A stretch of 8,824 bases of DNA, taken from Patescibacteria group bacterium. Its GTDB lineage: Bacteria; Patescibacteriota; Patescibacteriia; Patescibacteriales; GWC2-42-12. The position numbers and the translations under genes were made by a program. The stretch covers positions 1-8,824 of the forward strand of contig JAHITL010000061.1 in assembly GCA_018817545.1 (NCBI GenBank), in the 5' to 3' direction. This document shows positions 1-6,338 of this stretch, in pieces. How positions within the stretch are numbered: the first letter of the stretch is position 1; each line of letters starts with the position of its first letter. A model generated the notes under the pieces. The model did not search any database. It was not told the origin of the DNA and worked only from the letters and a program-made list of their open reading frames with translations.

Positions 1-132
1 AAAATATCCAGACATGAAGTAAAAAAAGTGCAATGCTTGTTAAATGGTCGACCTAGAGCAGCACTTAATTTTGAAAGTCCTTATAAGGCTTTTAAAGATT
101 TAATTAATCAAGACTGTTGCGTTAGAAGTTAA
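1..132 (+). CDS. IS30-family transposase, C-terminal fragment
   Basis: The reading frame is open from the first base to a TAA at 130-132, giving 43 residues with no start codon, so the gene is cut by the window edge. The fragment contains LLNGRPRAALNFESPYKAF, which matches the conserved C-terminal end of IS30-family DDE transposases (LNxRPRKxLxxxTPxEVF), just after the catalytic region. IS30 transposases bind short terminal inverted repeats and move the element by a copy-out mechanism. The last codons (DCCVRS) overlap the sequence resembling an IS30 terminal repeat, as is usual in compact IS30 elements. The catalytic DDE residues lie outside the window, so whether the gene is intact cannot be judged. 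The family call is fairly secure; activity is unknown. Confidence 0.72.
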   Translation, partial: KISRHEVKKVQCLLNGRPRAALNFESPYKAFKDLINQDCCVRS

Positions 133-138
133 TGACCA
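113..138 (+). mobile_element. Putative right terminal inverted repeat of the IS30-like element
   Basis: The stretch begins ACTGTTGCGTT at 113-123 and runs to GACCA at 134-138, across the transposase stop codon. From memory, the E. coli IS30 right end contains the same ACTGTTGCGTT core followed shortly by GACCA. Immediately beyond, the sequence becomes A/T-only, consistent with an element boundary near 138-150. The left end is outside the window, so neither the pairing of the repeats nor a target-site duplication can be confirmed. Confidence 0.42.
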
Positions 139-164
139 AGTAATAATAAAATATCTTAATTTTT

Positions 165-275
165 AAAATATTTATTTATTCTTTATAATTTAGTCGTTTT
201 TTTAAGATTTATATTAAAAATTTAAATATTAGGATATTATTTAAAAATTAAAAATTATAAAATTAAAAATTCTTA
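165..275 (+). repeat. Dispersed AT-rich intergenic repeat, copy A (plus orientation)
   Basis: This almost purely A/T block lies between the transposase fragment and the 3' end of ybaB. Its core runs GATTTATATTAAAAATTT (207-223), AAATATTAGGATATTATTT (224-242), and a tail ending AAAATTAAAAATTCTTAA (259-276). The same blocks recur in reverse complement at 586-703 and in plus orientation at 7945-8063, with only a few substitutions. It ends immediately next to the ybaB stop. No protein or RNA gene is seen in 133-276. Confidence 0.7.
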
Positions 276-276
276 A

Positions 277-552
277 TTAATTTAGTCCCTGTATTCCTCC
301 CATTTCTTGTATTTTTTTAGCCATTAATCTTTGAGTTTTTTTAATTGCTTCATTAAGGCAATCAGTTAATGTTTTTTCTAGATTATTTTTTGCTAAACTT
401 TCATTAATATTAATTTGAGTAATTTCCATATTGCCATTAATGACTACTTTAATCCCATTTTTTTCTACTGTGGTAGTTTCTCCCGCTAATGCATTTTGTA
501 TTGTTTTAGCTTGATTTCGTAAATCTTTAAATTGTTTGAGTTTGTTAAACAT
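277..552 (-). CDS. ybaB: YbaB/EbfC-family nucleoid-associated DNA-binding protein
   Basis: This encodes a 91-residue protein of the YbaB/EbfC family, small homodimers that bind DNA and help organise the nucleoid. Family features visible are the MFNKLKQF start followed by a helical, Lys/Gln-rich N-terminus (about residues 1-25), a central beta region with the VVINGNMEITQININ pattern (about 36-50), and a C-terminal helix with LNEAIKKTQRLMAKKIQEM (about 66-84). The C-terminus ends in a Gly-rich tail, MGGIQGLN. The length is slightly short for the family (about 100-110), but all parts are present. The ATG is supported by the typical MFxK start; no Shine-Dalgarno is visible upstream, only A/T. In many bacteria this gene sits with dnaX and recR. 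Here it stands alone, same strand as dnaB but 201 bp downstream of it, between inverted copies of the AT repeat. The call is confident; its specific targets are not known from sequence. Confidence 0.9.
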   Translation of the reverse strand: MFNKLKQFKDLRNQAKTIQNALAGETTTVEKNGIKVVINGNMEITQININESLAKNNLEKTLTDCLNEAIKKTQRLMAKKIQEMGGIQGLN

Positions 553-585
553 AGTTTTTATAATTTTTAATTATTAAATAATACT

Positions 586-703
586 TTAAAGAATTTTTAA
601 TTTTATAATTTTATAATTTTTAAATAATATCCTAATATTTAAATTTTTAATATAAATTTCAAGAAAAAATTAAATTATATAAACAAACAAATATTTATAT
701 ATT
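586..703 (-). repeat. Dispersed AT-rich intergenic repeat, copy B (inverted)
   Basis: This is the reverse complement of copy A. It begins TTAAAGAATTTTTAATTTT at 586, passes AAATAATATCCTAATATTT (622-640), and continues AAATTTTTAATATAAATTT (641-659). It then diverges gradually, but keeps an AAATATTTAT block near 690-699 that matches the far end of copy A. Copies A and B thus form an inverted pair around ybaB. By eye the match is high over about 75 bases and patchier beyond. No gene is seen in 553-753. Confidence 0.68.
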
Positions 704-737
704 AAAAATTAGAGTATTATTTAAAAATTAAAAATTT
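703..737 (+). repeat. Partial plus-orientation copy C of the AT-rich repeat
   Basis: The segment AAAAATTAGAGTATTATTT, followed by AAAAATTAAAAATT, matches the middle and tail of copy A (about 223-254) with one or two changes. It lies directly after inverted copy B and just downstream of the dnaB stop codon. The low sequence complexity means some similarity is expected by chance, so it is less certain than copies A and B. Confidence 0.45.
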
Positions 738-753
738 ATTTTAATTATTATAA

Positions 754-2148
754 TTAATATTCAGGTGGTGTTTCTGTATTGTTTTTTTCCAGATTCTTAA
801 AACTTACTGTGTTTTCATCAAAATATAAGTTAACTTTGCCAGTTGGACCATTACGATGTTTGGCGATGTAAAGTTCTGCTAAATGTTTTTCATTTTCTGG
901 TAAATCTTCAAAATTATATCCACGGTCGGCTGCTTTGCGATAGATAAACATTACAACATCGGCATCTTGTTCAATTGACCCTGATTCACGCAGATGGGAT
1001 AATTTTGGTATAGCAGGTTTGGTTTGTTCAACGGCGCGCGATAGCTGAGATAAAGCAAGTACTGGAATATTTAATTCTCTGGCAACACCTTTAAGGCCTC
1101 GAGTAATTTCAGAAACTTCTTGAACGCGATTATCACCATACTTACCACGCCCTTCCATTAATTGTAAATAATCAATAACTAAAAGTCCTAATCCTTTTTC
1201 TACTTGTAAACGTCGCGCTTTAGTCCTTATTTCCATAATACTAGAATTAGCAGAATCGTCAATGTAAATTGGCGCCTCTGATAATTGACCCATAGCTTCT
1301 CCTATACGTACAAAATCATTATCTTCTTCTCTGTCAGATAATTTACCAGTACGCATACGCCAGAGACTTACGTTGGCTTGAGCGCAAAGCATTCTATCAA
1401 CTAATTGTTCTTTACTCATTTCTAAAGAAAAAATACCGATTGGCACTTTGCTTTTGATAGCAGATTGACGAATTATATCTAATGCTAATGAAGTTTTTCC
1501 TACACTAGGACGAGCAGCCAAAATTATTAAATCTGATTTTTGCAAACCAGCCAACATATTATCTAAATCAAAAAAGCCTGTTGTTAATCCACGTAATTTG
1601 CCTCCTTGTTTATGTAGTTCGTCAATTCTGTCAAAAGCTTCTGTTAATAGATTGTCAATTGGTAAAAAAACATTTTTTAAATATTTTTGTGAAACACCAA
1701 AAAGTTTTTGTTCAGCATTATCTAAAATTTTTCCAATTTCTTCGTCTTCTTGATAGCCCATTTCAGAAATTTCTGCGGCAGCTGTTAATAATCGTCGTAA
1801 AGTAGCTTTACGTTGGACTATATCAGAATAAAAAACAACATGAGAAGATGTAGCAACGCTGTTAGTTAGTTCAGCTAAATAAGTGCGACCTCCAATGCCT
1901 TCTAGTTGATTTTTCTCTCCTAGTTTACTGGCTAGAGTTAAAATATCTATTGGTTCGTGGTGAACATAAAGTTCTCTCATTGCTGAAAAAATTATACCGT
2001 TTGCATCTTTATAAAAATCTTCAGGTCGAATAGTGTCAACAATTTTAATAACAGCGTTTTTATCAATAAGCAAACAACCCAAAAGAGAGCTTTCAGCCTC
2101 TAAATTTTGTGGTGGCAATTTAATAATGTTTAGTTTATTATTTGTCAT
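754..2148 (-). CDS. dnaB: Replicative DNA helicase DnaB
   Basis: This encodes a 464-residue hexameric replicative helicase that unwinds DNA ahead of the replication fork using ATP and recruits primase. The N-terminal DnaB domain is seen at about 12-115 (LPPQNLEAESSLLGCLL, then GGRTYLAEL). A linker helix follows, then the RecA-like domain from about 185, opening with LRGLTTGFFDLDNMLAGL. Walker A is ARPSVGKT (212-219, K218), the catalytic Glu is in SLEMS (E243), and Walker B is LLVIDYLQL (D326). Further conserved motifs are SQLSR (367-371), LRESGSIEQDADVVMFIYR (386-404) and the KHRNGPTG arginine-finger loop (430-437). Length is normal for bacterial DnaB, with no intein or frameshift. The ATG has the best Shine-Dalgarno in the window, AGGA with a 7-base spacer. 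It is divergent from parA and upstream of ybaB on the same strand. Confidence 0.97.
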   Translation of the reverse strand: MTNNKLNIIKLPPQNLEAESSLLGCLLIDKNAVIKIVDTIRPEDFYKDANGIIFSAMRELYVHHEPIDILTLASKLGEKNQLEGIGGRTYLAELTNSVATSSHVVFYSDIVQRKATLRRLLTAAAEISEMGYQEDEEIGKILDNAEQKLFGVSQKYLKNVFLPIDNLLTEAFDRIDELHKQGGKLRGLTTGFFDLDNMLAGLQKSDLIILAARPSVGKTSLALDIIRQSAIKSKVPIGIFSLEMSKEQLVDRMLCAQANVSLWRMRTGKLSDREEDNDFVRIGEAMGQLSEAPIYIDDSANSSIMEIRTKARRLQVEKGLGLLVIDYLQLMEGRGKYGDNRVQEVSEITRGLKGVARELNIPVLALSQLSRAVEQTKPAIPKLSHLRESGSIEQDADVVMFIYRKAADRGYNFEDLPENEKHLAELYIAKHRNGPTGKVNLYFDENTVSFKNLEKNNTETPPEY

Positions 2149-2154
2149 TATTTA

Positions 2155-2183
2155 ATCCTACACTGACAGCATATTTTTATCAA
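2155..2183 (-). promoter_or_regulatory. Candidate dnaB promoter with leaderless geometry
   Basis: Read on the minus strand, TTGATA (2183-2178) is followed by a 17-bp spacer and TAGGAT (2160-2155), matching the sigma70-type consensus at 5/6 and 4/6 positions. Only six bases separate the -10 hexamer from the dnaB ATG, so the predicted start of transcription falls on or beside the A of the ATG. The -10 overlaps the AGGA Shine-Dalgarno-like motif, so the two readings compete. Either the mRNA is leaderless from here, or transcription starts further upstream and AGGA serves as a ribosome site. Confidence 0.38.
2156..2159 (-). promoter_or_regulatory. Shine-Dalgarno motif for dnaB
   Basis: AGGA on the minus strand lies seven bases before the dnaB ATG, the only well-spaced anti-16S complement in front of any gene in this window. 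It supports the chosen start, which also fits the family N-terminus. It can only act if transcription starts upstream of the alternative -10 box at 2155-2160. Confidence 0.5.
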
Positions 2184-2207
2184 GCAGTCTTGCTAATCCT
2201 TGTCAGT
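2162..2207. repeat. Interrupted inverted repeat between dnaB and parA
   Basis: ACTGACA at 2162-2168 is the exact reverse complement of TGTCAGT at 2201-2207. A second, smaller inverted pair, CAAG/CTTG (2181-2184 and 2189-2192), lies inside. The right arm overlaps the proposed -35 of the parA promoter, and the interval contains the proposed -35 of dnaB. It could be a paired operator for divergent control or an RNA stem in a longer dnaB leader; seven bases can also match by chance. Confidence 0.4.
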
Positions 2208-2228
2208 ATGGTATAGTTAGAGTGTAAT
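2200..2228 (+). promoter_or_regulatory. Candidate sigma70-type promoter for parA
   Basis: TTGTCA (2200-2205), a 17-bp spacer and TGTAAT (2223-2228) match the consensus at 5/6 and 5/6, among the best pairs in the divergent region. Transcription would start near 2235, leaving a leader of about 84 nt before parA. A perfect TATAAT at 2248-2253 also occurs, but no good -35 stands 16-18 bp ahead of it. The promoter would serve parA and probably the two genes downstream. Confidence 0.55.
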
Positions 2229-2267
2229 TTAAGTAAATAAATTAAGATATAATAAAGTCGAAGTTAG

Positions 2268-2318
2268 TTAAAAGTTAAAAGTATAAAGTTAAAAGGAAAA
2301 TTTTTTATTTTCATTTTT
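2268..2318 (+). repeat. GTTAAAA-type repeat and T-rich tract upstream of parA
   Basis: Tandem units of GTTAAAA-type sequence (2268-2296) are followed by GGAAAATTTTTTATTTTC (2295-2312). A diverged copy with the same order (GTTAAAGTTAAAAGTAAAAAG, then a T-run and CATTTTCATT) occurs at 3087-3140, right after the parA stop. The only purine-rich SD-like motif, AAGGA at 2293-2297, is 21 bases before the parA ATG, too far for a usual ribosome site. Confidence 0.45.
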
Positions 2319-3089
2319 ATGGGTAAGATAATCTCTATTGTTAATCAAAAAGGCGGAGTGGGTAAGACTACTACTGCTTTAAATTTAGGCGCTTATTTGG
2401 CTCATTTTGGCAAGCAAGTTTTGTTAGTTGATGTTGATCCGCAAGCTAATGCTACTTCAGGTTTAGGAATAGATCATAGAAAATTAGAGCATGGAATTTA
2501 TGAAGCTATTATTGGTCAAAAACCAATTTATGAAATTATCAAGTATACTGTTCAAGATCGCTACAAAGTTGCTCCAGCCACTGTTTCTTTAGCTGGAGCA
2601 GGGATTGAATTGGTTGGTCTTGATGATAGGGAATTTAGGCTATCAAAAGTTTTGGAAAGTATTAGAGATGAATATGATTATATACTTATTGATGGGCCAC
2701 CTTCTTTGGGATTATTAACTATTAATAGTTTAGTTGCTGCTGATGAAATTTTGATACCAGTTCAAAGTGAATATTTCGCTTTGGAAGGTTTGGGACAACT
2801 TTTGGATACTATTGCATTGGTTCAAGGTAATTTAAAACCAGCGCTTGGAATTATGGGAGCAGTTATTACTATGTTTGATAAACGCAATCGTTTGTCTAGT
2901 TCAGTGATGAATGAGCTTTATCAATATTTTCCTAATAAAGTTTTTCGTACTATTATTCCTCGTAGCGTTAAACTAGCTGAAGCGCCTAGTTATGGTCGCT
3001 CTATTTTTTATTACGACTCTAAATCAAAAGGTGGAAAGGCTTATGAAAAGTTAGCAAGAGAGTTAATTGACTTAGAAAGAGTACGTTAA
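2319..3089 (+). CDS. parA: ParA/Soj-family chromosome partitioning ATPase
   Basis: This encodes a 256-residue member of the ParA/MinD ATPase superfamily. These proteins bind DNA non-specifically as ATP dimers and move origin-bound ParB complexes during chromosome segregation. The deviant Walker A KGGVGKTTT is at residues 11-19, with signature lysine K11 and P-loop lysine K16. VDVDPQANAT (37-46) is Walker A', and YILIDGPPSLG (121-131, D125) is Walker B. The C-terminal IPRSVKLAEAPSYGRSI (213-229) is typical of chromosomal Soj proteins. Length is normal. The start MGKIISIVNQKGGVGKT is canonical. There is no N-terminal helix-turn-helix extension as in plasmid F/P1 ParA. No parB follows: the next gene on the strand, 92 bp away, is an unknown membrane protein. 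ParA paralogues can also position other cargo, but the sequence looks like chromosomal Soj. Confidence 0.92.
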   Translation: MGKIISIVNQKGGVGKTTTALNLGAYLAHFGKQVLLVDVDPQANATSGLGIDHRKLEHGIYEAIIGQKPIYEIIKYTVQDRYKVAPATVSLAGAGIELVGLDDREFRLSKVLESIRDEYDYILIDGPPSLGLLTINSLVAADEILIPVQSEYFALEGLGQLLDTIALVQGNLKPALGIMGAVITMFDKRNRLSSSVMNELYQYFPNKVFRTIIPRSVKLAEAPSYGRSIFYYDSKSKGGKAYEKLARELIDLERVR

Positions 3090-3140
3090 AGTTAAAAGTA
3101 AAAAGTAAAAAAGAAGAAGTAAATTTTTTTCATTTTCATT
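3087..3140 (+). repeat. Second copy of the GTTAAAA-type repeat after parA
   Basis: This diverged direct copy of the 2268-2318 block starts on the parA stop codon: GTTAAAGTTAAAAGTAAAAAG, then an A/G tract, a run of seven T and CATTTTCATT. Between it and the next gene, 3141-3181 holds a short stretch resembling the tail of the AT-rich dispersed repeat (TTTAAAAATTAAAAATTAAT near 3159-3178). No GC-containing terminator hairpin is visible, so read-through into the next gene is likely. Confidence 0.42.
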
Positions 3141-3181
3141 AAAATAATATTTTAAATTTTTAAAAATTAAAAATTAATCTC

Positions 3182-4831
3182 ATGTCTGATAATCCAACAA
3201 TTTCTAGAAAAACAGCGAGCTTACTTACTGTAACAGATAGCGCGAAAAAGTTATTTCAGATTATTTATAAAAGAAAAAATAAGGCTGATAATGAAGATGA
3301 TACGCCTAAAATTAAAGTCTCTGAAATAATTTCTAAGATGGCTTTTTTTTATGAAAAAATTCGTAATTCAGTTGATTATAAAGAAGATCATTTGTTGCGG
3401 AAAAATGCTATCCAAAGAATTCTTAAGCGATGCATAGTTATTGAAGGAGCAATTAGAGAGCAAAAGCCTGAAGAAATTGCTAAGCATTTATTAACAGAAC
3501 TTATTAGAGCTGCTTATTTGCCAAATAATAGTATAAAGGAAACTAAAATTGATGAGGTAGCGATTACTATTAGTAAATATATTAAATTTAAAAAAATATG
3601 TTTACAAAAGTTTAATAATGATAGTAAAAAAAAAGATAAAGCAGTTAAGTGGATTTTAGCATTAGCTGCTTCAGAGATTGAAGAAAAATTAAGTAGTAAT
3701 TTAGTTGTTCAAAAAATAATTAGTGATGCATATGAACTTTTAAATACAAACATTAAATTTCCTGAGCTTTATCAAAAAGATAAAGAAATCCAGATATATA
3801 TTGGTATTCATAAAATTTATTTGAAGTTTGATCGTGATATGTTGGAATATCAGTTGTTTAAATATTTTGTTGCTGATTGGTCTATTGCTAAAGATGAGGA
3901 AATTTTAAATGTAGTTAATAATTTAGATCAATTGCGTTTATCTATTGACCAGCAAATTAATCATCCATTGACAATCCAATTAACAAAAATTATTAATCAA
4001 TATACTGTTTTTTATTCTATCTTATGCGATGTAATAGAAGATGATCCTGTAAAGGTATATGAGGAATTAAGGGAAGATCCAATATCTTTTAAGAGGCTAA
4101 TCAAGAAATTTTGTAATAAACGTTATCAGTTGGCATCAACAAGACTAAAGCGCGCGGCAGTGCGTAGTATTATTTATATATTTTTAACAAAAATGGTTTT
4201 AGTTGTTCTTCTGGAAGTTCCAATGACTTCTTGGTTTGGCGAAATGCTTGATTATACTTCTTTAGCCATTAATATCGGTTTTCCTCCATTGTTATTGTTA
4301 ATAATAGTTTTATTTACACGTATGCCGTCTGATAAAAATTCAGCAAGAATTGTTGATGGCATAGAAGAGATTGTTTTTGAAGAAAAGCAACGTCGTGAAC
4401 CTTACGAATTGCGTCAACCAGTAAAGCGTGGGAGAGTGTCTAATACTATTTTTAGTATTCTTTATGCTATTACTTTCTTTGTAACATTTGGATTGGTTGT
4501 TTGGTTTTTGAGAAAAATTAATTTTACTTTTGTAAGTATTGTGATTTTTCTTTTCTTTGTAACATTAGTAAGTTTTTTTGGTATTATAATAAAGAAAATG
4601 ACAAAAGAAATGCTTGTGATTGAAAAAAAAGAAAATATTTTCAGTTTAATTATTGATTTTTTCTTTACACCAGTAATAGCTGTTGGTAAATGGTTAAATG
4701 AAAAGTTTTCACATATTAATGTTTTTGTTTTTGTTCTAGATTTTATTATTGAAGCGCCATTTAAGATTTTTGTAGAAATTGCAGAGGATTGGACTAAATA
4801 TATTAGAGAAAGAAAAGAAGAAATTGAGTAA
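3182..4831 (+). CDS. Uncharacterised membrane protein with long helical cytoplasmic N-terminal region
   Basis: I do not recognise a named family for this 549-residue protein. Residues 1-325 are soluble-looking, rich in Lys/Glu and Ile/Leu and predicted by eye to be mostly helical, with no signal peptide. Hydrophobic segments then appear at about 327-347, 359-379, 421-443 and 446-470. The stretches at about 486-502 and 512-531 are hydrophobic but broken by charged residues and may be amphipathic or re-entrant. A charged loop (380-420, with EEKQRREPYELRQPVKRGR) separates the second and third segments, and the C-terminus is charged (YIRERKEEIE). No Walker, protease, kinase or transferase motif is visible. 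The ATG at 3182 has no Shine-Dalgarno. It lies 92 bp after parA and 24 bp before metG, so co-transcription is likely. Proteins of this architecture seem familiar from CPR genomes, but that is memory, not a search. Function unknown. Confidence 0.85.
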   Translation: MSDNPTISRKTASLLTVTDSAKKLFQIIYKRKNKADNEDDTPKIKVSEIISKMAFFYEKIRNSVDYKEDHLLRKNAIQRILKRCIVIEGAIREQKPEEIAKHLLTELIRAAYLPNNSIKETKIDEVAITISKYIKFKKICLQKFNNDSKKKDKAVKWILALAASEIEEKLSSNLVVQKIISDAYELLNTNIKFPELYQKDKEIQIYIGIHKIYLKFDRDMLEYQLFKYFVADWSIAKDEEILNVVNNLDQLRLSIDQQINHPLTIQLTKIINQYTVFYSILCDVIEDDPVKVYEELREDPISFKRLIKKFCNKRYQLASTRLKRAAVRSIIYIFLTKMVLVVLLEVPMTSWFGEMLDYTSLAINIGFPPLLLLIIVLFTRMPSDKNSARIVDGIEEIVFEEKQRREPYELRQPVKRGRVSNTIFSILYAITFFVTFGLVVWFLRKINFTFVSIVIFLFFVTLVSFFGIIIKKMTKEMLVIEKKENIFSLIIDFFFTPVIAVGKWLNEKFSHINVFVFVLDFIIEAPFKIFVEIAEDWTKYIRERKEEIE

Positions 4832-4855
4832 TTAATCAATTATCAATTACGAATT

Positions 4856-6277
4856 ATGAAAAAAAAGTTTTATATTACATCGCCTGCTTATTATGTTAAT
4901 GACGTTCCACATATTGGCCATACTTATTCTACGGTAGCGGTGGATATTTTGGCGCGTTGGCATCGCTTAATTGGAGACGAAACTTTCTTTTTAACAGGAA
5001 CAGATGAACATGGGGCAAAAATTGAAGAAAAGGCCAATGCGATGGGATTGAAACCTCAAAAATATACAGATGAAATTGCAGATAAATTTAAACAAGCTTG
5101 GAAGAAATTAAATATTTCTAATGATAATTTTTCAAGAACTACTGATGTTAATCATATGAAAGCTGTGCAAAAAGCTTTACAATTTATGTATGACAATGGT
5201 GATATTTATTTAAGTAAATATGAAGGGCTTTATTGTCGTGGTTGTGAACAATATAAAGCCGAGAAAGATCTTATTGATGGCGTATGTCCTGATCATAAAA
5301 CTACTCCTGAAAAAATGAGCGAAGAATGTTATACTTTTAGGCTTTCAAAATATCAGAATAAATTATTAAATTTAATCAAGAAAGATGAATTGCAAATTTT
5401 GCCTTTACATAAAAAAAATGAAATTGTTAGTTTTTACGAAAAAGAAGGATTGAATGATGTGTCATTTTCTAGAAAAAATGTAAGTTGGGGGATACCTATT
5501 CCATGGGACAAATCGCACACAACATATGTTTGGGCTGATGCTTTTCTTTATTATTTAACAGGATTAGGATGGGATGGTGATGTTAAAAATGTACCAGAAT
5601 TATTTCCACCAACAGCGCAATTAATGAGCAAAGATATTTTGCGTGTACATACCACAATCTGGCCCGCGATGCTTTTGAGTTTAGGATTGCCACTTCCAAA
5701 AACATTATTTATTCATGGTTATTTTTTAATTGATGGACAAAAAATGAGTAAATCTTTAGGCAATGTAATCGTGCCAGAAGAGTTAATTAAAAAATATGGT
5801 GTTGATGCTACTCGTTATTTAATAATAAGCGCTACTGTTTTTGGCAATGATGGTGATATTAGTTGGCAGCAATTTGATAAAAAATATAATGCTGATTTAG
5901 CTAACGGATTAGGTAATTTAGTGTCAAGAATTTCTAATCTATTGGAAAAAAATGATTTGAAATTAGATTTAAAAATAAATAGTGAAGAAGAATTAATTAG
6001 AAAATTTAAAGAAAAAATGTTAGCTTTTGAATTTGATGAGGCTCTTAAATTATTATGGAAAAAGTTAAAATATGGTGATGAAATATTAAGTAATGAAAGA
6101 CCATGGAAAATGAATGATAAAGAAAAAATTAAACAAGTTTTACAACCAATCGCTCAAGATATTTTAAATGTAGCTGTTTTGCTTGAGTCATTTATGCCGG
6201 ATGTTTCTAAAAAATTGATTGAACAATTTAGCGCCAATCAAATTAAAAAAGGCGAATCATTGTTTCCTAGAATTTAG
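4856..6277 (+). CDS. metG: Methionyl-tRNA synthetase (short, single zinc-knuckle form)
   Basis: This encodes a 473-residue class I aminoacyl-tRNA synthetase that charges tRNA-Met. The Rossmann catalytic core starts YITSPAYYVNDVPHIGHTYS, with the HIGH motif at residues 19-22. The connective domain has one zinc knuckle: C127 and C130 (CRGC), then C144 and H147 (CPDH), the spacing of Thermus-type one-zinc enzymes. The second signature, KMSKS, is at 296-300 within DGQKMSKSLGN. The anticodon-binding helical domain follows, with DISWQQFDKKYNADLANGLGN (334-354) and NERPWK (413-418). The protein ends LFPRI, so the C-terminal Trbp111-like tRNA-binding domain of longer MetRS is absent. One small oddity is SKDILRVH (258-265), where a Gly usually precedes KD. 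The ATG is favoured by the MKKKFYITSP start; no Shine-Dalgarno is visible. It lies 24 bp after the membrane protein gene. Confidence 0.97.
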   Translation: MKKKFYITSPAYYVNDVPHIGHTYSTVAVDILARWHRLIGDETFFLTGTDEHGAKIEEKANAMGLKPQKYTDEIADKFKQAWKKLNISNDNFSRTTDVNHMKAVQKALQFMYDNGDIYLSKYEGLYCRGCEQYKAEKDLIDGVCPDHKTTPEKMSEECYTFRLSKYQNKLLNLIKKDELQILPLHKKNEIVSFYEKEGLNDVSFSRKNVSWGIPIPWDKSHTTYVWADAFLYYLTGLGWDGDVKNVPELFPPTAQLMSKDILRVHTTIWPAMLLSLGLPLPKTLFIHGYFLIDGQKMSKSLGNVIVPEELIKKYGVDATRYLIISATVFGNDGDISWQQFDKKYNADLANGLGNLVSRISNLLEKNDLKLDLKINSEEELIRKFKEKMLAFEFDEALKLLWKKLKYGDEILSNERPWKMNDKEKIKQVLQPIAQDILNVAVLLESFMPDVSKKLIEQFSANQIKKGESLFPRI

Positions 6278-6326
6278 GGTCTGTCGCCGAGTACCCCGCA
6301 TTTGCGGGGCATTCGGCGACAGACCC
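6277..6326. repeat. 50-bp GC-rich double palindrome at the end of metG
   Basis: The outer arms GGGTCTGTCGCCGA (6277-6290) and TCGGCGACAGACCC (6313-6326) are perfect 14-bp inverted repeats. Inside, CCCCGCA (6294-6300) pairs with TGCGGGG (6303-6309) around a two-base centre. The first base is the G of the metG TAG stop. No T-run follows, so it is not a canonical intrinsic terminator on the plus strand, although so stable a hairpin could still protect or end the mRNA. The sharp GC rise suggests an inserted REP-like palindromic unit rather than ordinary spacer. Confidence 0.8.
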
Positions 6327-6338
6327 ATTTAAGGGGCA

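Noticed and set aside
159..275. CRISPR array or tandem repeat array in the AT-rich spacers
   Set aside because: The repeated units are not regularly spaced, have no unique spacers, and occur in both orientations as single dispersed copies. No cas gene is present.
1581..1805. A 74-codon plus-strand open frame inside dnaB
   Set aside because: It is antisense to a conserved part of dnaB, and its hydrophobic translation is what reversed helicase linker codons would give; nothing supports expression.
4462..4839. A 125-codon minus-strand open frame opposite the 3' part of the membrane protein gene
   Set aside because: It lies wholly antisense to a better-supported gene, has a low-complexity Lys/Ile/Thr composition expected from reversed AT-rich membrane codons, and has no family motif or start signal.
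6277..6330. metG hairpin as a canonical rho-independent terminator
   Set aside because: The stem is strong but is followed by ATTTAAGGGG rather than a T-run, and its nested palindrome looks like a repeat unit. A terminating effect is possible but not shown.
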